NCBI RefSeq assembly: GCF_014205845.1
Contig: NZ_JACHCR010000001.1
Coordinates: 62,001-126,000 of the forward strand
DNA from: Mucilaginibacter cryoferens
GTDB taxonomy: Bacteria; Bacteroidota; Bacteroidia; Sphingobacteriales; Sphingobacteriaceae
Reading direction: 5' to 3'
DNA: 64,000 nt
The translations under genes were made by a program, and so were the position numbers. Shown piece after piece: positions 27,813 to 35,296 of the stretch; the first letter of the stretch is position 1, and the number at the start of each line of letters is the position of its first letter. The notes under the pieces were generated by a model. The model saw only the letters and a program-made list of their open reading frames with translations, did not search any database and had not been told where the DNA came from.

Positions 27813-28370
27813 TTAAAAATTACAGTCTTTTGAGGCTACAATACCCTCTTTATCCCGGGTTAAAACAGCTTCGCCGTTTTTAAAGGTTATTATCCATATA
27901 CTGTCGTAATCATCATCGGGCCATTTTAAACCACTTTCTTTTACACCTAAGGCCCTTACAATTGGTGCAATGCCACCATGTTCCCAGGCTACAAGCACCA
28001 CGCCGTTGCGGCTTTTAAGATCAGCCGCCATGCCTAACGAATCTTTTTCGGTACGGCTGCTGTTTACGGTAAGGTTGTATTTAACAGCCAAAGGCACAAT
28101 TGTTTGAAACATGCGGGCATGTTTGGTATTCTCGCCAAGGCCAAGGCCCGGTACAAACGTAAACGCAGGAATACCAAATTTGGCGGTTATTACAGCAGGG
28201 AGTTTTAACGACCGGTTTAAACCCTCGCAGGTAAGGTTATCGCCTTTAACCGGTTTTTCGGCATGGCGGATAAAAACAATTTTAAGGTTGGCTGCCTGCG
28301 CAAATACACCAGATGCTGTTAAGCTTATAACTATTAATATTAAAGAAAGTACGCTAATGATTTTTTTCAT
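27813..28370 (-). CDS. periplasmic histidine phosphatase (PGM-like), module 2
   Basis: A 185-residue clade-1 histidine phosphatase with signal peptide ending near GVFA-QA. The phosphohistidine motif is IVFIRHAEKP near residue 35, and the second His lies in VVLVAWEHGGIAP near residue 130. Short secreted members of this clade dephosphorylate sugars, lipids or other small phosphates. It follows the second beta-helix lipoprotein gene on the same strand, parallel to the MINPP gene of module 1. A strong terminator hairpin lies in the 83-bp gap, so read-through would be partial unless a further promoter exists. Confidence 0.8.
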   Translation of the reverse strand: MKKIISVLSLILIVISLTASGVFAQAANLKIVFIRHAEKPVKGDNLTCEGLNRSLKLPAVITAKFGIPAFTFVPGLGLGENTKHARMFQTIVPLAVKYNLTVNSSRTEKDSLGMAADLKSRNGVVLVAWEHGGIAPIVRALGVKESGLKWPDDDYDSIWIITFKNGEAVLTRDKEGIVASKDCNF

Positions 28371-28400
28371 TTTGATTAGAAAGCTATTTAAAAAAGAAAA

Positions 28401-28431
28401 GTGATAACTGAGACTTTAACTCAGTTATCAC
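28401..28431 (-). terminator. terminator/attenuator before module-2 phosphatase
   Basis: A perfect 12-bp stem (GTGATAACTGAG with its complement) around a 7-base loop. On the minus strand it is followed by TTTTCTTTTTT. It lies between the lipoprotein stop (28454) and the phosphatase start (28370). Confidence 0.75.
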
Positions 28432-28453
28432 GAAGTAAGTATGCAATATTGGA

Positions 28454-29881
28454 TTAATGTTGGTTACCTTTTCCGTTTAGTTGGAATGCTCCTAAATCGG
28501 CACCTGGCAGAGTGGCTTCAGATAAACCGTAAATTGGGTTAACCGGAACAGTGATTAATGGCGCTATAGTGGTATTACCTTTACCAATTAAGGGCGAGTT
28601 TGCCAACAGGTGGAAATTATATTTACCAACAGCACTGTAATCTGCCAAAGCATGACCGCTGGTTGGCAACGGAAAATTAAGGAACATCGGACTGTTTTTT
28701 TGAACCGCATCCGTACCATCATAAATTGACCCTAAAGTATAACTTGCCGGTAAGTAATTTGCCGATGTAGTAATAGAAGGAATATCGGTAGTTTGTGGCT
28801 TCGTAATATACCCAGTAGGATAAAACTGGTTGGCCTGTTTTACAGAATCAGCCCATTGGTAATTATTACCATATGATAAATGGGCAATGTCGGCCGTTGG
28901 ACTACCAACTACGCGGTAACCAAACTTACAGTTAATAGCAACGTTATTATAATACATGCCGGCTGCGCCTTCCTCATAATTGATACATCCGCCACGACCA
29001 CTTTGTAACTGCCTGTAACCACCACTCACAAAAGTATTATTATACATTACAATGTTGGTTTGTGGTGATCCGGTGGCCTGCCCTTTATTGGATGCTTTTT
29101 GACCGTTGGTTGCTGTACCTATAAAAAGATTATAAGCCATAGTACCCGTAGTACCTCCTTTTGCATTTAAACAATCGCCGCCGCTAACACCATTTTTTTC
29201 AAACGTGTTACGAAATATGGCAATTTTACCCGCCGAAATACGGATAGGATCATCCACACCACCATACAGCCACGAATCTTCCATAATAAAATTGCCATTA
29301 TAGTTGGCAAACAAAATACTATACTGGTTACCCGTGCCGGCGCTGGCGATGGTTGATGTTGCCTTGCCTTCGGTTAAACCGCCGTATTCAACATGCGTCC
29401 AACGTAAAACCAGCAAATTACAGGTTGGGCCACCAATAATGCCTTTCCATAAACCTGCATACGCGGGGTCATTGGCCGGGGTAAATCCACCCGGGGCATC
29501 ATTTTTGGTTACACCTGCTACGGTGATCCAGTTTGGAGCATCTTTTGAACCGTTACTTACAAAAGTACCCAGTGCAATAATACTGCTGCCTGCACCCATA
29601 TTCAGGGTAACACCTGCTTGCATTAATAAAGTATCTGTTGGGTTAATAACCAGGTCGCAGCCTGCTTCTACGGTATATGTTTTGCCTGTAAGCATGGTAC
29701 CTTTTACAGATACAACAGATGTACCGCTGGCACTGCACGAAAGTGGCGCTTTATCACTTACCGGGTTAGCGGCAGGTGGCGTGTAACTATAAATATCGGT
29801 ATGCTCGCCTTTCCATTTCTGACAGCCGGAAACAGATGCTGCCACAACAAGGCAAATGATAGGAACTATATATTTTTTCAT
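28454..29881 (-). CDS. beta-helix surface lipoprotein, module 2
   Basis: A 475-residue paralogue of the protein at 21145-22536. The lipobox is SVSGC with Cys20, at the same residue number as in its paralogue. Beta-helix-like repeats (NFIMEDSWLYGGVDD, IAIFRNTFEKNG, VMYNNTFVSGGYRQ, MYYNNVAINCKFGYRV) fill about residues 150-340. The C-terminus ends GADLGAFQLNGKGNQH, nearly the same as in module 1. Its start lies 13 bp after the receptor stop. Tight coupling to the receptor in both copies supports a joint surface complex; the ligand is unknown. Confidence 0.75.
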   Translation of the reverse strand: MKKYIVPIICLVVAASVSGCQKWKGEHTDIYSYTPPAANPVSDKAPLSCSASGTSVVSVKGTMLTGKTYTVEAGCDLVINPTDTLLMQAGVTLNMGAGSSIIALGTFVSNGSKDAPNWITVAGVTKNDAPGGFTPANDPAYAGLWKGIIGGPTCNLLVLRWTHVEYGGLTEGKATSTIASAGTGNQYSILFANYNGNFIMEDSWLYGGVDDPIRISAGKIAIFRNTFEKNGVSGGDCLNAKGGTTGTMAYNLFIGTATNGQKASNKGQATGSPQTNIVMYNNTFVSGGYRQLQSGRGGCINYEEGAAGMYYNNVAINCKFGYRVVGSPTADIAHLSYGNNYQWADSVKQANQFYPTGYITKPQTTDIPSITTSANYLPASYTLGSIYDGTDAVQKNSPMFLNFPLPTSGHALADYSAVGKYNFHLLANSPLIGKGNTTIAPLITVPVNPIYGLSEATLPGADLGAFQLNGKGNQH

Positions 29882-29894
29882 CGTTATGTTTTAT

Positions 29895-32726
29895 TTAGAA
29901 TTTGTACCTGAAACCGCCCAGGAATGAGGTTTTATAATAATCGCTTTGTACCAGGGTTTGGGCTGCAATATCCTGCTTACCTAAAAATTCCTGTTGTTTG
30001 GCATCAAGGCTGCCATGCGGGAATTTTAAATATATTTTACTGGCGGCATTAGTAATGTTATTGATCTTACCGTAAAATGACAGTTTTTTGAAGATGACTT
30101 TCTCGAACGAAAAATCTAACTGATCGTAAGCATGCTGATAAAAATCAAGATTGTAGTATGGAGATACCTGTGCAAGGCGCTCGCCGGTGTAAACAAATGC
30201 CAATTGTATATCTAAACCCAATTTTGCACTCTTAAACAATGCCGAAGCATTACCTACGTGATCGGCCTGGCCTTGCAACGGGCGGGTTTCGTTCACATTG
30301 GTTTGTTGCAAGCCAAGCGTTGCATCATTTGAGTAAAGCAGTTTACTGGTAGTTACCCTTGAGTGCGTATAGGTATAGTTAACCGAGAAACCTATCACTC
30401 CAAAAAACTTGGTAGCCAATGCTTCAAAACCATAGTTGGTAGCATTGCCATCATCATTCTGAGGCTTAATTACCTGCGAGCTTGGCCCGCCGTCGCGTAC
30501 TACAAAATATTCGATAGGGTTATATATCTTTTTATAAAAAGTACCCAATAATAACTGATCAGATCCTCCTGCAAAAAACTCATACCTTAAATCGTAGTTA
30601 TCGGCAGTAATATGCTTTAACAGTGGGTTACCAACCTGGTCATAATACTCGCCCGAAACCTTGTATGGAACAAGCTCACCAAAACCCGGACGGCTGATGG
30701 AAGCGAAATAAGATGCGCGAATATTCTGATTATCGGTTAATTCGTATTTTAAGTGAACGCTTGGCAATACATCGGTATAGCTAATAGTCCCGCTTCTTTG
30801 CGTAACCGTTGCAGGTGATTGTGTAGCATACGTCATGTAGGTGTTTTCAATCCTGGCACCGCCCAAAACCTGTAATTTGGGGAGCAGATCAAATTTCACC
30901 TGCAGGTATTCGGCATTATCGTTTTCAAGTACATGGTAGTTGTTTTGCAGCAATGGGTTATTACTGCCAATACCATCGGCTGCCGAATTAAAGGCAAATG
31001 GAAGACTATTAAAGTTATTGTTGTATAAAGTTAAACCACCGTTTAATGTGTATTCAATGTAATCGGCGTCCCTTACTTTATGGCGAAATAGTCCACCTGT
31101 AGAAAATTCTACATCCTTACCTGCAATTTTAGGTGTATATATCAGGTTTGCATATCCAGTTAGGTCACGGTCTTTATTATTTTCCCAATGATGCACCAGA
31201 TGCGTATTGTTGTCAACCTCGGCTGTTACCGCACCAGAATTGTTAAGGGTTTTATTGGCATCGTATGAAAACTCTGTTCTATCGGGCATGTGCCTGGTTG
31301 CAACAGAGTAAACTCCATCCCAGTTAAAACGCCATTGGTTACCCAGTATATGTTCGCCGTGTAATGTGGAGTTATAAATGTTTTGTTGGGTTAAAGTACT
31401 CCTGTTTGAGATAGTGATCTGTTTGCTTAAACCAGTTGAGTTTAAACCTAAGCCAAGCGTATCTGAAGTTAAACGAGACTCGTACTCACTTTGGTGAATG
31501 TATAAGTTATATAACGAGATCTTGTTTTTATCATTGATCACATAATCAATTTTGTTATGGATACCCAAACGCTCGGTTTGTGTAGAATAAGTACGATCAT
31601 AAGCATCAGAAAACTGCGGAGAGTTTGGCAATGGAATGGCCGAAGGCTGCGCATTAGGTGTAAGTTGTTTTGAGTTAGACCCTCTGTAGAGATTTTGGTA
31701 AGCTGCAGATACAATTACACCCAACTTGTTGTTTAAAAACCTATCGCCGATGGTTAATCCTGCGGTTGAGCTAAACGGGTTCGAGATATTTTTGTCGCTG
31801 GTAAGCGCTTTGTTGTTAAAATCTGAATAGGTTGCCGCATAGCTGTTACCATTTAAAGCAGCAGGCGATTTGGTGTTAGGTGAAGCATTAAAACCAACAA
31901 ATGGCCTATTTGATGAAAACAAGGTAGAAAAACCACCAGAAACGTTTGCGCTTAAAACAAAATATTTTGGCGCGCTTTTCATTACCAGGTTCATAACGCC
32001 ACCTATTGCATCGCCTTCCATATTTGGCGTTAAGGCTTTGATAACCTCCAGGCGCTCCAGCATTTCTGATGGGAATATATCCATGGGCACAAAGCGATAA
32101 GCCGGATCTGGACTTGGAATTTTGATACCGTTAACCAATGTAGAATTATAACGCTGATCCATACCACGAACAATGGCATACCTGCCCTCACCATTTGCCG
32201 ACCGTTGCACTGTAACGCCACTTACACGCTGCAAAGCGTTGGCTACGGTAACATCTGGCAACAGTTGAATAGTTTTTGCCGAAAGTATATTTAAAACCAT
32301 AGGGGCGTTTTTTTCAATCCCGCGTACAGCCCTGTCACTTTCTTTGCCGCCTTCGCCGGTTACTTTAACCTCGGTAACTTCGGTGCTGGCATCCTGCAGG
32401 TTAACATTGATGATCTTTACTTCGTCTGCCGAGCCTATAGTGCCTTCGTAATTTTGAGAGACTTTGTAGCCAACATAATGTACAGCAATTGCATAAGTTC
32501 CGGTTTTAGTATTTTTAAATGTGTACGAACCATTTAAATTTACCGCGACAGCTCTTTTTACGCCACTTTGCGTTAAGCTAACGGTGGCGCCCACCAACGG
32601 TTCGCCGGTTTTATAATCGGTTACCTTTCCCTTTATGGTTTGGGCAAAGGATGAAAAAGAAAGCATCAGACATAATGCCGAAAACAGCAGAAGCCTATGA
32701 ACAAAGTAAGAGTATTTCATGAACAA
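29895..32726 (-). CDS. TonB-dependent receptor, module 2
   Basis: A 943-residue outer-membrane receptor: signal peptide ending near SSFA-QT, carboxypeptidase-regulatory-like domain (TIKGKVTDYKTGEPLVGATV), a plug with the VRGMDQRYNSTLVNGIKIPSP and EGDAIGGVMNLVMK blocks, and a large barrel ending in GGFRYKF. It is paralogous to receptor 1 along its length but diverged, so the duplication is not recent. The first residues may start at the second Met (MKYSYF) rather than MFMKYS. A beta-helix lipoprotein gene follows after 13 bp. A TTAA-repeat element lies about 70-100 bp upstream. Confidence 0.9.
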   Translation of the reverse strand: MFMKYSYFVHRLLLFSALCLMLSFSSFAQTIKGKVTDYKTGEPLVGATVSLTQSGVKRAVAVNLNGSYTFKNTKTGTYAIAVHYVGYKVSQNYEGTIGSADEVKIINVNLQDASTEVTEVKVTGEGGKESDRAVRGIEKNAPMVLNILSAKTIQLLPDVTVANALQRVSGVTVQRSANGEGRYAIVRGMDQRYNSTLVNGIKIPSPDPAYRFVPMDIFPSEMLERLEVIKALTPNMEGDAIGGVMNLVMKSAPKYFVLSANVSGGFSTLFSSNRPFVGFNASPNTKSPAALNGNSYAATYSDFNNKALTSDKNISNPFSSTAGLTIGDRFLNNKLGVIVSAAYQNLYRGSNSKQLTPNAQPSAIPLPNSPQFSDAYDRTYSTQTERLGIHNKIDYVINDKNKISLYNLYIHQSEYESRLTSDTLGLGLNSTGLSKQITISNRSTLTQQNIYNSTLHGEHILGNQWRFNWDGVYSVATRHMPDRTEFSYDANKTLNNSGAVTAEVDNNTHLVHHWENNKDRDLTGYANLIYTPKIAGKDVEFSTGGLFRHKVRDADYIEYTLNGGLTLYNNNFNSLPFAFNSAADGIGSNNPLLQNNYHVLENDNAEYLQVKFDLLPKLQVLGGARIENTYMTYATQSPATVTQRSGTISYTDVLPSVHLKYELTDNQNIRASYFASISRPGFGELVPYKVSGEYYDQVGNPLLKHITADNYDLRYEFFAGGSDQLLLGTFYKKIYNPIEYFVVRDGGPSSQVIKPQNDDGNATNYGFEALATKFFGVIGFSVNYTYTHSRVTTSKLLYSNDATLGLQQTNVNETRPLQGQADHVGNASALFKSAKLGLDIQLAFVYTGERLAQVSPYYNLDFYQHAYDQLDFSFEKVIFKKLSFYGKINNITNAASKIYLKFPHGSLDAKQQEFLGKQDIAAQTLVQSDYYKTSFLGGFRYKF

Positions 32727-32796
32727 CGGTTTTAATTTTTTTGCAAAGAAAACCGCTCAAATCTGTAGGAAAACTGAATTATCTCAGTAAAACATA

Positions 32797-32826
32797 TTCA
32801 ATAACCCAAACTTAACACAGGCTTAA
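32797..32826 (-). promoter_or_regulatory. Pho-box-like TTAA repeats upstream of receptor 2
   Basis: On the minus strand TTAAGCCTGTG, TTAAGTTTGGG and TTATTG follow each other with an exact 11-bp period. A TATGTTTT sequence (near -7 consensus) lies about 10 bases downstream. The layout and start-codon distance match the element before receptor 1. Confidence 0.45.
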
Positions 32827-32982
32827 TATTAGGCAGAAAAAGTGGCGTATTTGCGGTCGTCGGGAATAAACCTGGGTACTAATATTAACTTGATCTGATA
32901 TTACTTTTATTACACCACATCAAATTTTATATAATTTTAATATGAATCCGGGTACACATCAAAAGTACCTCCGTAAAAGGTT

Positions 32983-32990
32983 TACATTTG
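32983..32990 (+). promoter_or_regulatory. -7 box (TACATTTG), near-leaderless
   Basis: Exact TAnnTTTG match ending 3 bases before the ATG at 32994. Confidence 0.4.
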
Positions 32991-32993
32991 TAT

Positions 32994-33203
32994 ATGAACG
33001 ATTTTGACCGCAACAACCATGAGTACTGGAAATGGGGGATCTTTTATAATAACCCCAACGATTCATCTATATGGGTACCCAAAAGAACAGGGCTTGGGTG
33101 GACTTTAAATTTCGCGCACCCTATATCGTACCTCCTATTGGCGTTGCTGGTTATTGTTCCACTATTTATAGGGTTGGTTAGCGGCGGTCTGCTGAAGTTT
33201 TAG
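32994..33203 (+). CDS. DUF5808-like membrane protein
   Basis: A 69-residue protein (ATG 32994; an in-frame ATG at 32988 adds two residues but overlaps the -7 box). The N-terminal half is soluble and Trp/Tyr-rich (NNHEYWKWGIFYNNPNDSSIWVPKRTGLGWTLNFAHP), matching the DUF5808 domain as I recall it. A single TM helix (ISYLLLALLVIVPLFIGLVSG) follows. Function unknown. Confidence 0.7.
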   Translation: MNDFDRNNHEYWKWGIFYNNPNDSSIWVPKRTGLGWTLNFAHPISYLLLALLVIVPLFIGLVSGGLLKF

Positions 33204-33266
33204 TCAAGAAAACATTCGCAGCCCGGAAGAATTTATTGAAGTTACGCTATGCATTAATTGTAGTAG

Positions 33267-33274
33267 TACCTTTG
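33267..33274 (+). promoter_or_regulatory. -7 box (TACCTTTG) for ArsB/NhaD-like permease
   Basis: Exact TAnnTTTG match, 11 bases before the ATG at 33286. Confidence 0.45.
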
Positions 33275-33285
33275 TAAAATATAAT

Positions 33286-34527
33286 ATGACGCATATTTAC
33301 ATCTGGATCATCTCGTGTTTAGCTATAGCCGGTGTAATTATCCGCCCATTTAAGGTATCCGAAGCCGTTTGGGCGGTATCTGGAGCGGCACTACTGACCC
33401 TTTTGGGGCTGATCACTGTATCTGATGGCTTGTCGGGTATTGCTAAAGGAACCGATGTATACCTGTTTTTAACCGGCATGATGCTGCTTGCTGAAACGGC
33501 CCGCGAAGAGAAACTGTTCGACTGGCTGGCTGCCCATGCCACCCGCATGGCTAAAGGATCGGCAAAACGGCTTTACCTGTTAATTTACCTGGTAGGCGTT
33601 GTGGTTACTGTTTTTTTATCAAACGATGCTACAGCAGTTGTGCTTACTCCCGCGGTAGCCGCGGCAGTAAAGGCTGCCAAGGTTGATAAACCCCTGCCCT
33701 ACCTGCTTATTTGCGCGTTTATAGCCAACGCAGCATCTTTTGTACTCCCCATATCCAACCCTGCTAACTTAGTGATATATGGCAGCCACATGCCACCGTT
33801 ACTACATTGGCTGCACCAGTATATTTTACCTTCTTTTTTTGCCATTGCCGTTACCTACCTTTTATTAAGGTTTACGCAGCGTAACGCCTTAAGTGAAAAA
33901 ATTGAGCGAGATATCCAAATACCAACGCTGTCTCCGGGTGGTAAAACCGCTATTATCGGCATTGCTGCAACAGCCGTTATTTTATTGCTTGCTTCGGCCT
34001 TTGATATGCAATTGGGTTTACCAACTGCAATTACCGGCATTATTACCTCTGCCATTGTAATCATCAGCGCCAACAAAAATCCATGGGTAGTGGTAAAGGG
34101 CGTTTCGTGGGCGGTGTTACCATTGGTTGCCGGGCTGTTTGTTATTGTAGAAGCTTTGGGCAAAACCGGGCTGATAGAAAATTTAACTACACTACTGCAT
34201 CAAAGCGTGGCCAGGTCGGTAGCAGGTACGGCCTGGGGCAGTGGTATAACTACCGCCTTTGCCTGTAACCTTATGAACAACCTGCCGGCCGGATTAATAG
34301 CCGGTAATGTTGTACAAGGCCATGTACCCGAAATCATCAAAAGTTCGGTACTCATCGGCATCGACCTGGGGCCAAACCTGTCGGTAACCGGCTCATTGGC
34401 AACTATCCTTTGGCTAGTGGCCCTGCGCCGGGAAGGTATGGAGGTGAGTTTTTGGACATTTTTAAAATTGGGCGCATTGGTTATGACCGTTGCTTTGGTT
34501 TGCGCACTTGGGGCATTGTGGATATAG
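33286..34527 (+). CDS. ArsB/NhaD-type ion transporter permease
   Basis: A 413-residue inner-membrane permease of the ion-transporter superfamily, with about 11-12 TM helices. Family-type segments are FLTGMMLLAETAREEKLFDWLA, the VFLSNDATAVVLTPAV helix and the NPANLVIYG loop, mirrored in the second half by ITTAFACNLMNNLPAGLI and GIDLGPNLSVTGSLATILW. The pseudo-repeat of two N-rich re-entrant loops is as expected. Arsenite efflux is the usual annotation, but no arsR, arsC or arsA lies nearby, so the substrate (arsenite, antimonite or another ion) is open. Confidence 0.85.
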   Translation: MTHIYIWIISCLAIAGVIIRPFKVSEAVWAVSGAALLTLLGLITVSDGLSGIAKGTDVYLFLTGMMLLAETAREEKLFDWLAAHATRMAKGSAKRLYLLIYLVGVVVTVFLSNDATAVVLTPAVAAAVKAAKVDKPLPYLLICAFIANAASFVLPISNPANLVIYGSHMPPLLHWLHQYILPSFFAIAVTYLLLRFTQRNALSEKIERDIQIPTLSPGGKTAIIGIAATAVILLLASAFDMQLGLPTAITGIITSAIVIISANKNPWVVVKGVSWAVLPLVAGLFVIVEALGKTGLIENLTTLLHQSVARSVAGTAWGSGITTAFACNLMNNLPAGLIAGNVVQGHVPEIIKSSVLIGIDLGPNLSVTGSLATILWLVALRREGMEVSFWTFLKLGALVMTVALVCALGALWI

Positions 34528-34572
34528 TGGTATTGTTGTAAATTTAAGATATGGTTATTGATCTAATAATCG

Positions 34573-34580
34573 TAAATTTG
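34573..34580 (+). promoter_or_regulatory. -7 box (TAAATTTG) for PIN toxin-antitoxin pair
   Basis: Exact TAnnTTTG match, 24 bases before the antitoxin ATG. Identical to the box of the Doc pair at 7257-7264. Confidence 0.4.
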
Positions 34581-34604
34581 ATTGTACAGGGTCAAAACAC
34601 TAAA

Positions 34605-34838
34605 ATGAAAGCAATATCCATAAATGTACCGCCCAAAATAGCAGATGCCTTTGAAAAAGCAGATGAAGGTAGTAAAAGAAAAGCCGAAATTTATATCAAT
34701 GCATGGTTAACAGATTTCTTTGGAGGCCAATCTGCCAATGAACGGCTATTTAGTATTATGAGCCAAGCGACGGCAGAAGCAAAAGCCAACGGTTTTAATG
34801 AAGCTGAATTTTATAAGTTATTGAAAACAGATGAATGA
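34605..34838 (+). CDS. antitoxin of PIN-type toxin-antitoxin pair
   Basis: A 77-residue protein (MKAISINVPPKIADAFEKADEGSKRKAEIYINAWL...). The N-terminal beta strand followed by helices resembles a ribbon-helix-helix-type antitoxin; DNA binding is inferred. The start is ATG 34605; an ATG at 34551 would add 18 hydrophobic residues that cover the -7 box and is unlikely. The last 8 bp overlap the PIN toxin gene, indicating coupled translation. Confidence 0.7.
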   Translation: MKAISINVPPKIADAFEKADEGSKRKAEIYINAWLTDFFGGQSANERLFSIMSQATAEAKANGFNEAEFYKLLKTDE

Positions 34839-35250
34839 ATTTTTCATATTTGATACCAATACACTCCTTAGCGCAGTTTTCAATCAAAATTCTAAGCCTG
34901 GCCTGGCATTAAAAGCAGCAAGAATATCTGGCACACTATTAGTTTCAGACGAAATAATTGCCGAATACATACTTGTGTTTTCAAGAGAAAAATTCAGTAA
35001 ATGGTTATCATTAGAAACACGCATTAATTTCATCGAGAATATTATAAACTATGCGCTACCTGTTCAAGTAACAGAGAATGTTGCCATGTGCCGCGACCCC
35101 AAAGACGATAAATATCTATCCCTGGCCTTGGCATCTCAGGCAAATTGTATTGTAACAGGCGACGTTGATTTACTTATCCTTCACCCTTTCAAAAATATAC
35201 CTATATTAAATGCGGCTGATTTTTTATTATCAATAAAAGCAAAACACTAA
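34831..35250 (+). CDS. PIN-domain toxin (putative endoribonuclease)
   Basis: A 139-residue PIN-fold protein of the 'putative toxin-antitoxin system toxin component, PIN family' (COG1569) type. Acidic metal-site residues are in FDTNTLLSAVF (Asp8), the EIIAEYILVF Glu, CRDPKDDKYLSLAL and TGDVDLLIL. Such proteins cleave RNA with Mg2+ and are held in check by the cognate antitoxin, here encoded just upstream with an 8-bp overlap. Confidence 0.85.
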   Translation: MNEFFIFDTNTLLSAVFNQNSKPGLALKAARISGTLLVSDEIIAEYILVFSREKFSKWLSLETRINFIENIINYALPVQVTENVAMCRDPKDDKYLSLALASQANCIVTGDVDLLILHPFKNIPILNAADFLLSIKAKH

Positions 35251-35296
35251 AGAGAGCAATAAGATATATCTGCAAAAAATCATACATATTGATATA

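Noticed and set aside
29304..29786. 160-codon frame on the plus strand opposite the module-2 lipoprotein
   Set aside because: Antisense to a gene with clear lipobox and paralogue; product is low-complexity.
22550..32726. Classical SusC/SusD polysaccharide utilisation loci
   Set aside because: Neither receptor has a SusD-like partner or nearby glycoside hydrolase; the following lipoproteins are beta-helix type and the enzymes are phosphatases.
33286..34527. Arsenic resistance operon
   Set aside because: Only the permease is present; no arsR, arsC or arsA neighbours, so the permease is described without claiming arsenite as substrate.
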